Shown here: positions 8,257 to 16,876 of the stretch, piece after piece
Numbering within the stretch: the first letter of the stretch is position 1
Layout of the letters: every line of letters begins with the position of its first letter
Assembly (NCBI GenBank): GCA_946620035.1
Contig: CAMOMX010000002.1
Location: forward strand, 1 to 64,000
Direction of reading: 5' to 3'
Length of the DNA stretch: 64,000 nucleotides
From: CAG-791 sp003447895
GTDB lineage: Bacteria; Bacillota; Clostridia; Lachnospirales; Lachnospiraceae
Made by a program: the position numbers and the translations under genes
Notes under the pieces: generated by a model
The model's database searches: none
Seen by the model: only the letters and a program-made list of their open reading frames with translations
What the model was told of the DNA's origin: nothing

Positions 8257-9189
8257 ATGTTTGGATATGTGGTCGTCAATGAGCCCGATCTCAGGATCCG
8301 GGAATATCATCTTTACAGATCCTATTACTGCGGGATGTGCATGGACCTCAAGGAGTCCTACGGGCAGACCGGGCGGCTGACGCTCAGCTATGACACCGTG
8401 TTCCTCGCGCTCCTGCTCACAAGCCTTTATGAGCCGCAGGACCGGCTGCAGAATGTGCGCTGTATCGTGCACCCCTTTGAAAAACACCCGACAAGGCAGA
8501 ACGAATACACCCGTTACGCCGCGGACATGGGCATCATTCTCTCCTACTATTCCTGCCTTGACGACTGGAATGATGAGAAGGACATGAAAAAGAAGCTCAT
8601 GGCGCAGGTCCTTAAGAATAAAAACGAGAAGGCGAAAGAGCTCTACAGCGCGAAAGCTTCCGTGATCGCAGGGAAGCTGGATGAACTTCACGCGCTCGAA
8701 AAGGAGTCCGGAAGTCCTCAGGGCGGGACCGCTCCCTCCGGGGAAGCCTGCTCCCCCGCGGCGATCCTTGACCGCGCCGGAGGGATCTTCGGAGATCTCA
8801 TGGCGGAAATCTTCGACTATCGGGGGGATCAGTGGAGCCCCGCGCTCAGAAGGACCGGTTACTATCTGGGAAAATATATCTATATCCTGGATGCCTTCGA
8901 TGACCTTGAAAAGGACGTCCGAACGGGAAGCTTCAATCCTTTGGCGCCCCTTAAGGACAGGCCGGATCTCGCTTCCTATGTCCGGGGGATCCTGACAATG
9001 ACCATTTCGGAGTGCACGGCCGCGTTTGAGACCTTGCCTATTGTGGAAAATATTGATATCCTTCGAAATGTATTGTATGCTGGAATATGGTGCAAATTTG
9101 AAGCGAAAGTCGTAAAGAACGCCGGAGGCCCCGCTGCGACACCGGCTGAGCAGAATAATCCAAAGGAAAGGACCGCACAAGATGAGTGA
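8257..9189 (+). CDS. DUF5685 family protein
   Basis: 310 residues, soluble. The N-terminus MFGYVVVNEPDLRIREYHLY then YYCGMCMDLK, and the later YLGKYIYILDAFDDLEKD segment, match the DUF5685 family. The DxxDDxxKD-type acidic motif with the Cys pair near residues 28-31 hints at metal binding, but the function is not known. GGGGAG lies 7 nt before the ATG. The last 8 nt overlap the J-domain gene, so the two are translationally coupled, which suggests the J-domain protein may serve this protein. A Gly/Ser/Pro-rich insert near residue 150 looks like a flexible linker. Confidence 0.8.
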   Translation: MFGYVVVNEPDLRIREYHLYRSYYCGMCMDLKESYGQTGRLTLSYDTVFLALLLTSLYEPQDRLQNVRCIVHPFEKHPTRQNEYTRYAADMGIILSYYSCLDDWNDEKDMKKKLMAQVLKNKNEKAKELYSAKASVIAGKLDELHALEKESGSPQGGTAPSGEACSPAAILDRAGGIFGDLMAEIFDYRGDQWSPALRRTGYYLGKYIYILDAFDDLEKDVRTGSFNPLAPLKDRPDLASYVRGILTMTISECTAAFETLPIVENIDILRNVLYAGIWCKFEAKVVKNAGGPAATPAEQNNPKERTAQDE

Positions 9190-9958
9190 TCCCTATAAGG
9201 TTCTGGGCGTCGAAAGAAATGCCACAGATGAAGACATCAAGAAAGCGTACCGCACGCTCAGTAAGAAGTATCATCCCGATGCCAATATCAACAATCCCAA
9301 CAAGGAAAAGGCAGAGGAAATGTTTAAGCTGGTTCAGGAGGCCTATCAGCAGATCATCTATGAGCGCCAGCACCCCTATTCTTCTTCCGGAAGTTCTCAG
9401 GGCGCAGGTCCCAACCCTTACAGCAGCGGCTCGGGATACAGCGGCGGCAATCCTTACAGTTCGGGCTACAGCGGAAACGGACAGTTCTATACAAACTGGG
9501 AAGATTTCTTTAATGACTTCTTTAACGGCGGCTTTGCGGGCTACTACCAGGCCGGGCAGAACTCGGCACCGCAGTCTGACGATGAGCGCTATCTGAGGGC
9601 CGCTGCCAACTATATCAACAGCAGGCATTACAATGAGGCGCTGAATGTCCTGAGCGGCGTGAAGGACCACAGCGCTGTCTGGTATTATTACAGCGCGATC
9701 TGCCACGCGGGACTCGGAAACCACGCGCAGGCCCTCGACTTCGCCAAGATCGCTGCGGATATGGAGCCCAACAATTACTCCTACCAGAATCTCGTGACCC
9801 AGCTCACCAGGGGCCGGTACGGCTATCAGGACAGGCGGGACACCTACGTCCAGACTTACGACTCGGGCGGCTGGTGCCTGAGGCTTTGCCTTCTCAATAT
9901 GTTCCTGAACCTGTTCTGCGGTGGCGGCGGACTCTGCTGCGGAAGAACCCATATTTAA
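9182..9958 (+). CDS. J-domain protein with TPR-like middle and Cys-rich hydrophobic tail
   Basis: 258 residues. Residues ~2-68 are a J domain with the HPD motif (KYHPDAN), which stimulates Hsp70/DnaK ATPase. A Gly/Ser/Tyr-rich linker follows (~69-110), then a two-helix repeat pair (YINSRHYNEALNVLSGV, then YYYSAICHAGLGNHAQALDF) resembling TPRs. The C-terminus has seven cysteines around a hydrophobic stretch (WCLRLCLLNMFLNLFC). It lacks the zinc-finger and substrate domains of DnaJ, so it is a specialised co-chaperone. It overlaps the DUF5685 gene by 8 nt, and AAGGAAAGGA lies 9 nt upstream. Membrane association by the tail is plausible but unproven. Confidence 0.85.
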   Translation: MSDPYKVLGVERNATDEDIKKAYRTLSKKYHPDANINNPNKEKAEEMFKLVQEAYQQIIYERQHPYSSSGSSQGAGPNPYSSGSGYSGGNPYSSGYSGNGQFYTNWEDFFNDFFNGGFAGYYQAGQNSAPQSDDERYLRAAANYINSRHYNEALNVLSGVKDHSAVWYYYSAICHAGLGNHAQALDFAKIAADMEPNNYSYQNLVTQLTRGRYGYQDRRDTYVQTYDSGGWCLRLCLLNMFLNLFCGGGGLCCGRTHI

Positions 9959-9964
9959 AAAAAG

Positions 9965-10026
9965 GTGCCCGGCACCATAAAATTTTTATAAACGACCGTT
10001 TATAGAAACTTTATGGCGCCGGGCAC
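9965..10026. repeat. 62-nt palindromic element, copy A (bidirectional terminator)
   Basis: Outer arms of 17 nt (9965-9981 and 10010-10026, one mismatch) begin with GTGCCCGGCAC and enclose an inner 7-bp inverted repeat TATAAAC/GTTTATA with a 4-nt loop. It sits between the convergent J-domain and SEC-C genes; a run of seven A at 9957-9963 gives the minus-strand transcript a U-tract. A second copy of the same length is at 59977-60038. Confidence 0.85.
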
Positions 10027-10033
10027 TTTCCGT

Positions 10034-10540
10034 TCAGCGGTTTCTGCCGTGGCACTTCTTGTATTTTTTGCCGGATCCGCAGGGGCAGGGATCATTGGGA
10101 TAGATCTTGGCGGGTTTGATCACCGTTCCGCTCGCCTTCTGCTCTTTGTAGAGTTCTTTTCTCTTGTCCTCATCAAAGATCGTCTTCCACTCCTCGAGGT
10201 CATAGAGCCAGTCCGCGCCGGCCGCGACCATGTTCTTGTACAGGAGCTCTTTGTCAAAGCCGAGATTGACAACGGTATCCTCTTCCATATCGTCGATCGG
10301 ATTCTGATCCTTGAGGGAGTCGTTGATGCCGTCGAGGAAACCGACCATTGTCATCAGGTCTACGTCAAATTTCTCCGCGAGCTCTTTGACGGTTCCCTTC
10401 ACAACCTCATCGGGGTTCTTGAGAAGCTGCGCGTAGATCTCTTTCTCTTTGGCAAAATATGCCGACCAGAGGCGCTGCAGATCGCCCTTGTTGGCTTTCT
10501 CGTCATAAGCCTTGTCTCTCCACTGCTGTAATATACCCAT
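10034..10540 (-). CDS. SEC-C metal-binding domain protein
   Basis: 168 residues. The C-terminus YPNDPCPCGSGKKYKKCHG is the SEC-C motif, a CxCx8CH zinc site first seen at the end of SecA, where it contacts SecB and ribosomes; it is also found on many small proteins of unknown role. The first ~145 residues are acidic and helical and I do not recognise another domain. The start at 10540 has AAAGGTGG upstream. It is a stand-alone gene convergent with the J-domain gene. Confidence 0.85.
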   Translation of the reverse strand: MGILQQWRDKAYDEKANKGDLQRLWSAYFAKEKEIYAQLLKNPDEVVKGTVKELAEKFDVDLMTMVGFLDGINDSLKDQNPIDDMEEDTVVNLGFDKELLYKNMVAAGADWLYDLEEWKTIFDEDKRKELYKEQKASGTVIKPAKIYPNDPCPCGSGKKYKKCHGRNR

Positions 10541-10624
10541 AATAGTCCACCTTTCTTTTCCGTAGTATCTGTTTAGTCTACCACAAATCTCCGATTCTTA
10601 CTATCTTTTGTCCCGGTCAGGCTC

Positions 10625-11524
10625 TCAAAATGCCTCTGTGTCCACCTGCCCCTTAAAGACCGTTCTGGCAGGCCCTGTCATCCAGACATTGTTGCTCTCT
10701 CTGTCCCACTCGATCTCGAGCTGTCCGCCGAGGACATCCACCAGAACCTTATTTCCGGTCTTCCCGTTCAGGGCGCAGGCAACCCCGACAGCGCAGCAGC
10801 CAGTGCCGCAGGCCAGCGTCTCTCCGGATCCTCTCTCCCAGACCCGCATGCTCACATGGCCTTCATCGATCACCCGGACAAATTCCGTATTGATCCTGTT
10901 GGGAAAACGGACATGATTTTCGTACAGAGGACCGATCTCCGTGAGGGGAAGATCCTCGATCCTGTCCATAAAGAGGACCGCGTGGGGATTTCCCATGGAC
11001 ACGCACGTAACTCTCATGATCTCATCTCCGATCTCGAGCGGCGCGTCGATCACGGCGTGCCGGATCTTCTCTCCGTCTTCGAGCACAAGCTCTCTCGTCT
11101 CGCTCTCTGCGTACCGGACGGGAATCTCTTCCGCCTCCAGGATGGCAGGCCCCATATTGACTCTCACCTTCTTTACAAGGCCGTTTTCGGGATAGAGTGT
11201 CAGGTATTTGATCTTTCCGAAGCTCTCCACCGTGATCCTGGTCTCATCCGTGAGGCCGAAGTCATAGACAAACTTTCCGACGCAGCGGATGCCGTTTCCG
11301 CACATTTCTCCGCGGCTTCCGTCGGCGTTATACATTTCCATCTCAAAATCCGCAATTTGGGATCCGTTAATGAAGATCACGCCGTCACCGCCGATGCCGA
11401 AATGGCGGTCGCTGAGCTTTCTGACCAGTTCCGGCTTTTCCTCCTGCGGGATCTTCTGCGAGATGCCGTTAATGTACACGTAATCGTTGCCGCACCCTTC
11501 CATTTTCACAAAATCGATCATCAT
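10625..11524 (-). CDS. dapF: Diaminopimelate epimerase
   Basis: 299 residues. It interconverts LL- and meso-diaminopimelate for lysine and peptidoglycan synthesis. Both catalytic cysteines are visible: MCGNGIRC near residue 74 and TLACGTGCCA near residue 218. The N-terminal substrate motif KMEGCGNDYVY is present. The start at 11524 is chosen because GAGAGG lies 9 nt upstream and family similarity begins there; an ATG at 11521 is equally possible. It follows the methyltransferase gene closely (13-nt gap) on the same strand, so they are probably cotranscribed. Confidence 0.96.
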   Translation of the reverse strand: MMIDFVKMEGCGNDYVYINGISQKIPQEEKPELVRKLSDRHFGIGGDGVIFINGSQIADFEMEMYNADGSRGEMCGNGIRCVGKFVYDFGLTDETRITVESFGKIKYLTLYPENGLVKKVRVNMGPAILEAEEIPVRYAESETRELVLEDGEKIRHAVIDAPLEIGDEIMRVTCVSMGNPHAVLFMDRIEDLPLTEIGPLYENHVRFPNRINTEFVRVIDEGHVSMRVWERGSGETLACGTGCCAVGVACALNGKTGNKVLVDVLGGQLEIEWDRESNNVWMTGPARTVFKGQVDTEAF

Positions 11525-11537
11525 ATCCAAGCACCTC

Positions 11538-12395
11538 TCACTTTCCAATGACTCCGGGCGGAAGTTTCTTGTCCTTCTCCCTCACAACGCACAGGATCCT
11601 CTCGCTCTTTTCCGTGACAGGTCCCATAGTCTCGCTGTCCGCCTCCGTGATCCATTCAAGGCCCGCGCGCTCAGCAAACGCTTTCATCTCTTCCAGCGTA
11701 TAGCCGCGCTGCCTGTGTATTTCCTGATACTTCCGGAACCGGTTGTCATCCGGGTCCTCTCTGTCCTCCTTGATAAACAGGGACAGATCGTACTCATTGA
11801 TGTTTGTCTCTTCATCGAACCAGTTGTCCCAGATAAAGGAGCAGTCGTCCCTGTCCTCCGCGATCGTTCTGTCTCCGATCACCTCTTTGTAGAGATAGAG
11901 CGTCTTAAAGTCAAAGATAAAGATCCCCCTGGGAAACAGGAAGGTGTTTACCCTCTTAAAGAACGTCTCCATATCCCTGTCCGTCAGAAGATAATTGACG
12001 CTGTCCCCGGTACTGATGAAGGTTCCGGCGGTCCCGTAGAGCTCAAATTCTCTCATATCCTGGCACAGATACAGCGTCCTGTGGCGCATCCTGTCCCTTC
12101 TCTCGAGCGCGATCTGGAGCATCTCCTCGGAGAGGTCGATCCCCATTACATCGTACCCTCTGTCCGCCAGGATCTCGGTCAGCTTTCCGGTTCCGCAGGC
12201 CAGGTCCACGACCAGATTCTTCTCTGCCGCAAGAAGGACATCCCTCGCTTCACTTGCGCCGGTTCTCTTCTGCGTGGGCTTGGACAGTCCGAAGCGGGTG
12301 ATCAGGTCCTGGATCCGGTCGGCTGTCTCCGCGTAATCCGTCCCGTCCATAAATTCGTCATAAACTGAAGCAAAGCTTCGGTAGCTTTCATACAT
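11538..12395 (-). CDS. Class I SAM-dependent methyltransferase
   Basis: 285 residues. Motif I is VVDLACGTGKLTEILA near residue 82, and GIDLSEEML follows as motif II, so S-adenosylmethionine binding is clear. The N-terminal SFASVYDEFMDGTDY is typical of a clostridial subfamily often found close to basic metabolism genes; substrate unknown. The AAAGGA ribosome site is 12 nt from the ATG, which is long. It lies between the small multidrug export gene (35 nt upstream) and dapF (13 nt downstream). Confidence 0.85.
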   Translation of the reverse strand: MYESYRSFASVYDEFMDGTDYAETADRIQDLITRFGLSKPTQKRTGASEARDVLLAAEKNLVVDLACGTGKLTEILADRGYDVMGIDLSEEMLQIALERRDRMRHRTLYLCQDMREFELYGTAGTFISTGDSVNYLLTDRDMETFFKRVNTFLFPRGIFIFDFKTLYLYKEVIGDRTIAEDRDDCSFIWDNWFDEETNINEYDLSLFIKEDREDPDDNRFRKYQEIHRQRGYTLEEMKAFAERAGLEWITEADSETMGPVTEKSERILCVVREKDKKLPPGVIGK

Positions 12396-12430
12396 GAGTA
12401 ATTCCGTCCTTTATAAGCTTACAGGGACGC

Positions 12431-12928
12431 TCAGAGGATCTGAGCGAGCAGGCCGTAGGATACGATCGACATGATCACCGTCGCGATCAGGATTCCCAGG
12501 ATTTCCGCGATGAGGGCTTTCTTGAAGTCCACATCCAGGAGGGCTGCGACCAGGGATCCCGTCCACCCGCCGGTACCCGGAAGCGGAATTCCGACAAAGA
12601 GCATAAGGCCGATAAATTCTCCGTTTTCCAGGGCGTCGCTCTTGTTCATCGCCCGGTTTTCAAGCTTTAAAACCAGTTTCCCTGTGGGGCCGAATTTCTT
12701 GAGCCACTTGAAGATTCGCTTTATGAAGAGAAGGATAAACGGAATCGGCAGGAAATTTCCGATCACGCAGATCGGGATTGCCTCCACAATATTGACCCCG
12801 AGAAGGGACGCCACGATAAGGCCTCCCCTGCATTCCAGAATCGGCATGAGAGACACAAAGAAAACAACTGCCTTGGCCGATATATATTTTCCGAGATGTG
12901 CTGCAAACCAAGCTGCTAAACTTTCCAT
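12431..12928 (-). CDS. Small multi-drug export family protein (COG2426)
   Basis: 165 residues with four hydrophobic segments. The features ECRGGLIVAS near residue 33 and LFVGIPLPGTGGWTGSLVA near residue 112 are those of the Sm_multidrug_ex family, small membrane proteins related to the DedA/SNARE-associated fold. The substrate is not established for the family. It starts 13 nt after the hisC stop on the same strand, so hisC and this gene are probably cotranscribed. Confidence 0.85.
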   Translation of the reverse strand: MESLAAWFAAHLGKYISAKAVVFFVSLMPILECRGGLIVASLLGVNIVEAIPICVIGNFLPIPFILLFIKRIFKWLKKFGPTGKLVLKLENRAMNKSDALENGEFIGLMLFVGIPLPGTGGWTGSLVAALLDVDFKKALIAEILGILIATVIMSIVSYGLLAQIL

Positions 12929-12941
12929 AAAACCTTGTCCT

Positions 12942-14027
12942 TTACTTTTCCGGTGTCGCCGTGATCTCCCTGAGGGCCTTCGCCACGGCTTCCATCTGTT
13001 CGTCCGTGCCGATCGTAATTCTCAGATACTCGCTGATCCCGGGTTTGTTCCAGTGCCTGACCACGATCTTTCTCTTTCTGAGCTCCTGATAAAGGTACTC
13101 GCCGGAGAAGCCGGGGTGCGAAGCAAATACGAAGTTTGCCTTGGAATCCGGGAAGACAAATCCCATTTCCGAAAGCGCCTCTTTAAAGGCCTCCCTGGTC
13201 TTTACGATCTTCGCTGTCGTCTGTTCAAAATATTCCCTGTCCTTTACAGCCGCCGTTCCGATCGCGATGGACGGAAGGTTCATCGTATAGGAATTAAAAG
13301 AGAATTTCACATCCTTGAGGTAGTCGATCAGCTTCTTGCTCCCCATGGCAAATCCCACGCGGAGACCCGCCATAGAGCGGGACTTGGAGAATGTCTGCAC
13401 GACCAGCAGGTTGTCATATTGATCGATCAGGGGAAGCGCGCTTGTTCCGCCAAAGTCGATGTAGGCCTCATCGACGATCACGACGCTGTCGGGATTTCCC
13501 TTGATGATCCTCTCCACAACCGTGAGCTTCTCCTCCACACCTGTGGGCGCGTTGGGATTCGGGAAAATGACCCCGCCGTTCTTAAAACGGGTAAGCCCCG
13601 GTATATACTCATAGGAATCGATCGTAAACTCCGGCGTCAGAGGGACCTGCTTGTATTCGATCCCGAAAAGATCGGCCCAGACAGGATAAAAGCTGTAGGT
13701 AATATCCGGAAACAGAATCGGATCTCCGCCCGTAAAGAAGGTCAGAAAGGCCAGAGCCAGTACATCGTCTGACCCTACGCCCACAAAGATCCTGCTGCTG
13801 TCGATCCCGTAGTGCTCTGACAGAGCATCCACCAGCGCGGTCGCGTTCATATCGGGATAGAGGCGCAGGTCCTCCGGATGCTTCGCAAGATCCTCTATGG
13901 CCTTAAGGACGCCGGGCGCCGGCGGATAAGGGCATTCGTTGGTATTGAGTTTGATGATATTCTTTTCTTTGGGCTGCTCTCCCGCGGTGTACGGCACCGT
14001 CTTACGGACTTTGTTTTCCCAGGACAT
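12942..14027 (-). CDS. hisC: Histidinol-phosphate aminotransferase
   Basis: 361 residues, PLP-dependent class I/II aminotransferase making L-histidinol phosphate. IIKLNTNECPYPPAP at the N-terminus, VIVDEAYIDFGG and the lysine motif TFSKSRSMAGLRVGFAMGS (Schiff-base Lys in SKS) identify it. The start at 14027 has AAGGAGG 6 nt upstream; longer in-frame starts run through the promoter. No other his genes are adjacent, so a broad-range aromatic or imidazole aminotransferase role cannot be excluded. Confidence 0.92.
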   Translation of the reverse strand: MSWENKVRKTVPYTAGEQPKEKNIIKLNTNECPYPPAPGVLKAIEDLAKHPEDLRLYPDMNATALVDALSEHYGIDSSRIFVGVGSDDVLALAFLTFFTGGDPILFPDITYSFYPVWADLFGIEYKQVPLTPEFTIDSYEYIPGLTRFKNGGVIFPNPNAPTGVEEKLTVVERIIKGNPDSVVIVDEAYIDFGGTSALPLIDQYDNLLVVQTFSKSRSMAGLRVGFAMGSKKLIDYLKDVKFSFNSYTMNLPSIAIGTAAVKDREYFEQTTAKIVKTREAFKEALSEMGFVFPDSKANFVFASHPGFSGEYLYQELRKRKIVVRHWNKPGISEYLRITIGTDEQMEAVAKALREITATPEK

Positions 14028-14101
14028 AATCTTCCTCCTTATTTTCAAATTCAGGACTCCCGCCCCTAAGGCGGAACTTACCCCCTGAGTACCCCTTGCG
14101 T

Positions 14102-14130
14102 ATTTTACCCTACTTAAGTTTCCTTGACAA
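14102..14130 (-). promoter_or_regulatory. Sigma-A promoter of hisC
   Basis: On the minus strand TTGTCA (14125-14130), 17 nt, TAAAAT (14102-14107), 75 nt before the hisC start. The order of terminator then promoter separates the ABC transporter operon from hisC. Confidence 0.7.
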
Positions 14131-14135
14131 TCAAG

Positions 14136-14177
14136 AAAATGCCCTGACGCCAAAATATCGTCGTCAGGGCATTTTTT
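14136..14177 (-). terminator. Terminator of the amino acid ABC operon
   Basis: An 11-bp stem ATGCCCTGACG/CGTCAGGGCAT flanked by A and T runs on both sides, so it can act in both directions; here it lies 16 nt after the ATPase stop. Confidence 0.85.
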
Positions 14178-14192
14178 GACATATCGGGCCGG

Positions 14193-14915
14193 TCACAGGA
14201 CCTTGCTCAGAAAGTCCTGTAGCCTGGGATCCCTGGGATTGGCAAAGAACTCTTCGGGCGTGTTCTCCTCCTTGATGATCCCCTCATCCACAAACAGGAC
14301 CTTGGTTCCCACCTCTCTTGCAAATCCCATCTCATGCGTCACGACCACCATGGTCATTCCGGCTTTGGCCAGCTCCTGCATGACATCGAGAACTTCGCCG
14401 ACCATTTCAGGGTCGAGCGCGGAGGTGGGCTCATCAAAGAGCATCACTTCCGGATTCATGGCAAGGGAGCGGACAATGGCGATCCTCTGCTTCTGTCCGC
14501 CTGAGAGCTGCGCCGGATAAGCGTCCGCTTTATCGGCCAGATTGACTCTCTGAAGAAGTGAGAGCGCCTTTTCCTTCGCCTCTTCTTTTCCCATAATGCC
14601 CAGCTTCGTGGGAGCCAGCGTGATATTGTCCATGATCGTCAGGTTCGCGAAGAGATTGAAATGCTGGAATACCATTCCCATCCTCTGTCTTACCTTGTCG
14701 ATATTGACGCCCGGGTCCGTGATCAGCGTATCGTCCAGCCAGATCTCTCCGCTCGTGGGGACCTCCAGAAGATTGAGACAGCGGAGAAATGTGGATTTTC
14801 CGGAGCCGGAGGGTCCGATCACGACGATCTTCTCACCGTCGCGGACCGTATAGTCGATTCCCCGGAGGACTTCATTATTTCCAAAACTTTTATGAAGATT
14901 CTTAACGGTTATCAC
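14193..14915 (-). CDS. Polar amino acid ABC transporter ATP-binding protein
   Basis: 240 residues of the GlnQ/ArtP class. Walker A GPSGSGKST (residue ~35), signature LSGGQKQR and Walker B EVMLFDEPTSALDPEM are intact, with the D-loop and an H-loop TVVVTHEM. It powers uptake with the permease encoded just upstream, whose gene overlaps by 14 nt, and the binding protein at 15841. A terminator follows directly. Confidence 0.96.
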   Translation of the reverse strand: MITVKNLHKSFGNNEVLRGIDYTVRDGEKIVVIGPSGSGKSTFLRCLNLLEVPTSGEIWLDDTLITDPGVNIDKVRQRMGMVFQHFNLFANLTIMDNITLAPTKLGIMGKEEAKEKALSLLQRVNLADKADAYPAQLSGGQKQRIAIVRSLAMNPEVMLFDEPTSALDPEMVGEVLDVMQELAKAGMTMVVVTHEMGFAREVGTKVLFVDEGIIKEENTPEEFFANPRDPRLQDFLSKVL

Positions 14916-15588
14916 CTTGTCTCATCCTCCTTTCCAGTCTGCCAAAGAGCACAGTCAGTATTTTGACAACGATCAGATAGATCACAGCGGCACCGATCAG
15001 GGGCATGAAGGCCTGATAGGTCGCTGAGGAAATCTGGTTTGCCACACGTGTCAGGTCACTCATTCCGACGTAACCCACGATCGCGGTCTCCTTGAGGAGC
15101 GTGATAAATTCGTTGCACAGAGGCGGGAGCGCGTTCTTAAAGGCCTGGGGGAGAATGATGTACCGCATTGTCTGGAAGCGGGAAAGGCCCAGAGAACGGC
15201 CGGCTTCCATCTGTCCCGTATCGACTGCCAGGATTCCTGCGCGGATGATCTCCGCCACATAGGCGCCCGAGTTGATACCAAAGGAAAGGCTGGCGACCAG
15301 TATGCCGTTTCTGCAGTTGCTCATGATGATAAACCACATGATCATGAGCTGCAGCACCGAAGGTGTGCCGCGGATCACATCGATATAGATGTCCGCGATC
15401 CTGCCAAGGATCGTCATTTTTCCTTCCCGGTTGGTATGGAGCTTTAAGAGCGCGGCGATCGTTCCGATCACAAGTCCGATCAACGCGGCAAAGACCGAAA
15501 CTTCGATCGTGATCCCAAGGCCCTGCAAATAGAGTTTCCATCGGTCCTTTTCAATAAAGGCTATCCTGAATAATTCACTGACGCTCAT
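14902..15588 (-). CDS. Polar amino acid ABC transporter permease
   Basis: 228 residues with five predicted membrane helices. The EAA motif (EAGRSLGLSRFQTMRYIILPQ) places it in the HisM/GlnP family, and the N-terminal GLGITIEVSVFAALIGLVIG is typical. A homodimer of this single permease is likely. It overlaps the ATPase gene by 14 nt and lies 252 nt after the binding-protein gene, with a transcription terminator in that gap. Confidence 0.95.
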   Translation of the reverse strand: MSVSELFRIAFIEKDRWKLYLQGLGITIEVSVFAALIGLVIGTIAALLKLHTNREGKMTILGRIADIYIDVIRGTPSVLQLMIMWFIIMSNCRNGILVASLSFGINSGAYVAEIIRAGILAVDTGQMEAGRSLGLSRFQTMRYIILPQAFKNALPPLCNEFITLLKETAIVGYVGMSDLTRVANQISSATYQAFMPLIGAAVIYLIVVKILTVLFGRLERRMRQGDNR

Positions 15589-15745
15589 CTGTATCTCCTG
15601 CTATGAGTTTTCTGATCCCCGCTCAGCGCTCATAAGGCCGGAGGCGGGAATTCTCTTTCCTTTTGATCGAACAACACTGCGACTGACTGAAATTTCTGTC
15701 CTGCCCCGGCATGGCGGCTCAAACAGAGAACGCTTGTGCTGCCGG

Positions 15746-15781
15746 AGAAAAAAAGCCGGGCAGGAGTTACTCCCACCCGGC
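15746..15781 (-). terminator. Internal terminator between binding-protein and permease genes
   Basis: Minus-strand stem GCCGGGTGGGAGT.../...CTCCTGCCCGGC (15755-15781, one mismatch) followed by TTTTTTT. It lies inside the operon, 60 nt after the binding-protein stop, and would lower expression of permease and ATPase relative to the abundant binding protein. Confidence 0.8.
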
Positions 15782-15840
15782 AGAAACATCCTTTTATGAT
15801 ACGCCCGGCGGGCACCCGGATCCGTGCCGCCTTAAAGCTC

Positions 15841-16683
15841 TTAGTTCTGAATATACTGCTCGACGAGAGCATCAAATGTCCCGTCTGCCTTCATCTCCGC
15901 GAGAGCCGCGTTGATCTTCTCTGCCAGAACAGTGTCGCCCTTCGGCATTGCGATCGCGTACTGCTCAGGCTTAAATTCGAAGTTCGCGCCGTCACTGAGC
16001 TTGATCTGGTCGGGATAGTTGGACTGGAAGACCTCTGCGGGGTTCTTGTCGATGATCACTGCGTCGAGTCTTCCGTTCAGAAGATCGTTTACGGCATCGA
16101 CAGCCTTGTTGTAGGACTTCTTCTGTGTAGCGCCATCCTGAGCGATCAGGTCGTCGATCAGGTACTCACCGGTTGTTCCCAGCTGGCATCCGATCGTCTT
16201 TCCGAGAAGGTCATCCTTGGCAGCGATCGCGGAATCGGCGGGAAGGATCACATACTGTACTGCGTCATAGTAAGCATCGGAGAAGTCGACCGCGTTCTTT
16301 CTCTCGTCTGTCACGGTCATACCTGCGATCGCTATGTCGATCTTGGATCCGATGGAAGTGATCAGAGAACCGAATTCCATATTCTGGATCTCCACTTCCA
16401 CGCCGAGCTTTTCGCCGATGGCCTTGATCAGGGCCACGTCAAATCCGTCCGGCTCACCGTTGTCGCCAAGATACTCAAAAGGCGGGAACTCAGCGTTGGT
16501 TCCTACGATCAGCTTTCCGTCCGCAATTGCCTCGGAGACGGCACCTTCCGCTGCCGCCGCATCGCCGGCCTCTGCTGTTTCCTTCGTTTCATTTCCCGAT
16601 GCGGGTGCGGATGAAGAGCCGCCGCATGCGATCAGGCTGACAGATACTGCTGCTGCGAGCAGCATTGCTACTAACTTTTTCAT
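15841..16683 (-). CDS. Polar amino acid ABC transporter substrate-binding lipoprotein
   Basis: 280 residues. The signal peptide ends in a lipobox (SLIAC, Cys ~21), so the mature protein is lipid-anchored on the cell surface. It has the SBP type 3 fold signatures GTNAEFPPFEY near residue 62, then NMEFGSLITSIGSKIDIAIAG. It binds a polar amino acid and delivers it to the permease. The start at 16683 is chosen because GGAGG lies 8 nt before it and it opens with MKK; longer frames lack a signal peptide. Its own promoter lies ~80 nt upstream. Confidence 0.95.
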   Translation of the reverse strand: MKKLVAMLLAAAVSVSLIACGGSSSAPASGNETKETAEAGDAAAAEGAVSEAIADGKLIVGTNAEFPPFEYLGDNGEPDGFDVALIKAIGEKLGVEVEIQNMEFGSLITSIGSKIDIAIAGMTVTDERKNAVDFSDAYYDAVQYVILPADSAIAAKDDLLGKTIGCQLGTTGEYLIDDLIAQDGATQKKSYNKAVDAVNDLLNGRLDAVIIDKNPAEVFQSNYPDQIKLSDGANFEFKPEQYAIAMPKGDTVLAEKINAALAEMKADGTFDALVEQYIQN

Positions 16684-16759
16684 AACTTTGTCCTCCACTT
16701 TATTTTTCGTATACTCCCGCACATTCTATGTACTATTGTATACACGAAATTCAACGTCT

Positions 16760-16788
16760 ATTATATGCATTTCCATAGCATGTTTCAA
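16760..16788 (-). promoter_or_regulatory. Promoter of the amino acid ABC operon
   Basis: Minus-strand TTGAAA (16783-16788), 17 nt, perfect TATAAT (16760-16765). Confidence 0.75.
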
Positions 16789-16876
16789 GGAACATTTGCA
16801 TAAAAATACACAAATCATCTCAAACGGAGGACGCGAAACAGGCGGAATGCGGGCCGGTTGAAGCCGCCCCTTATCC

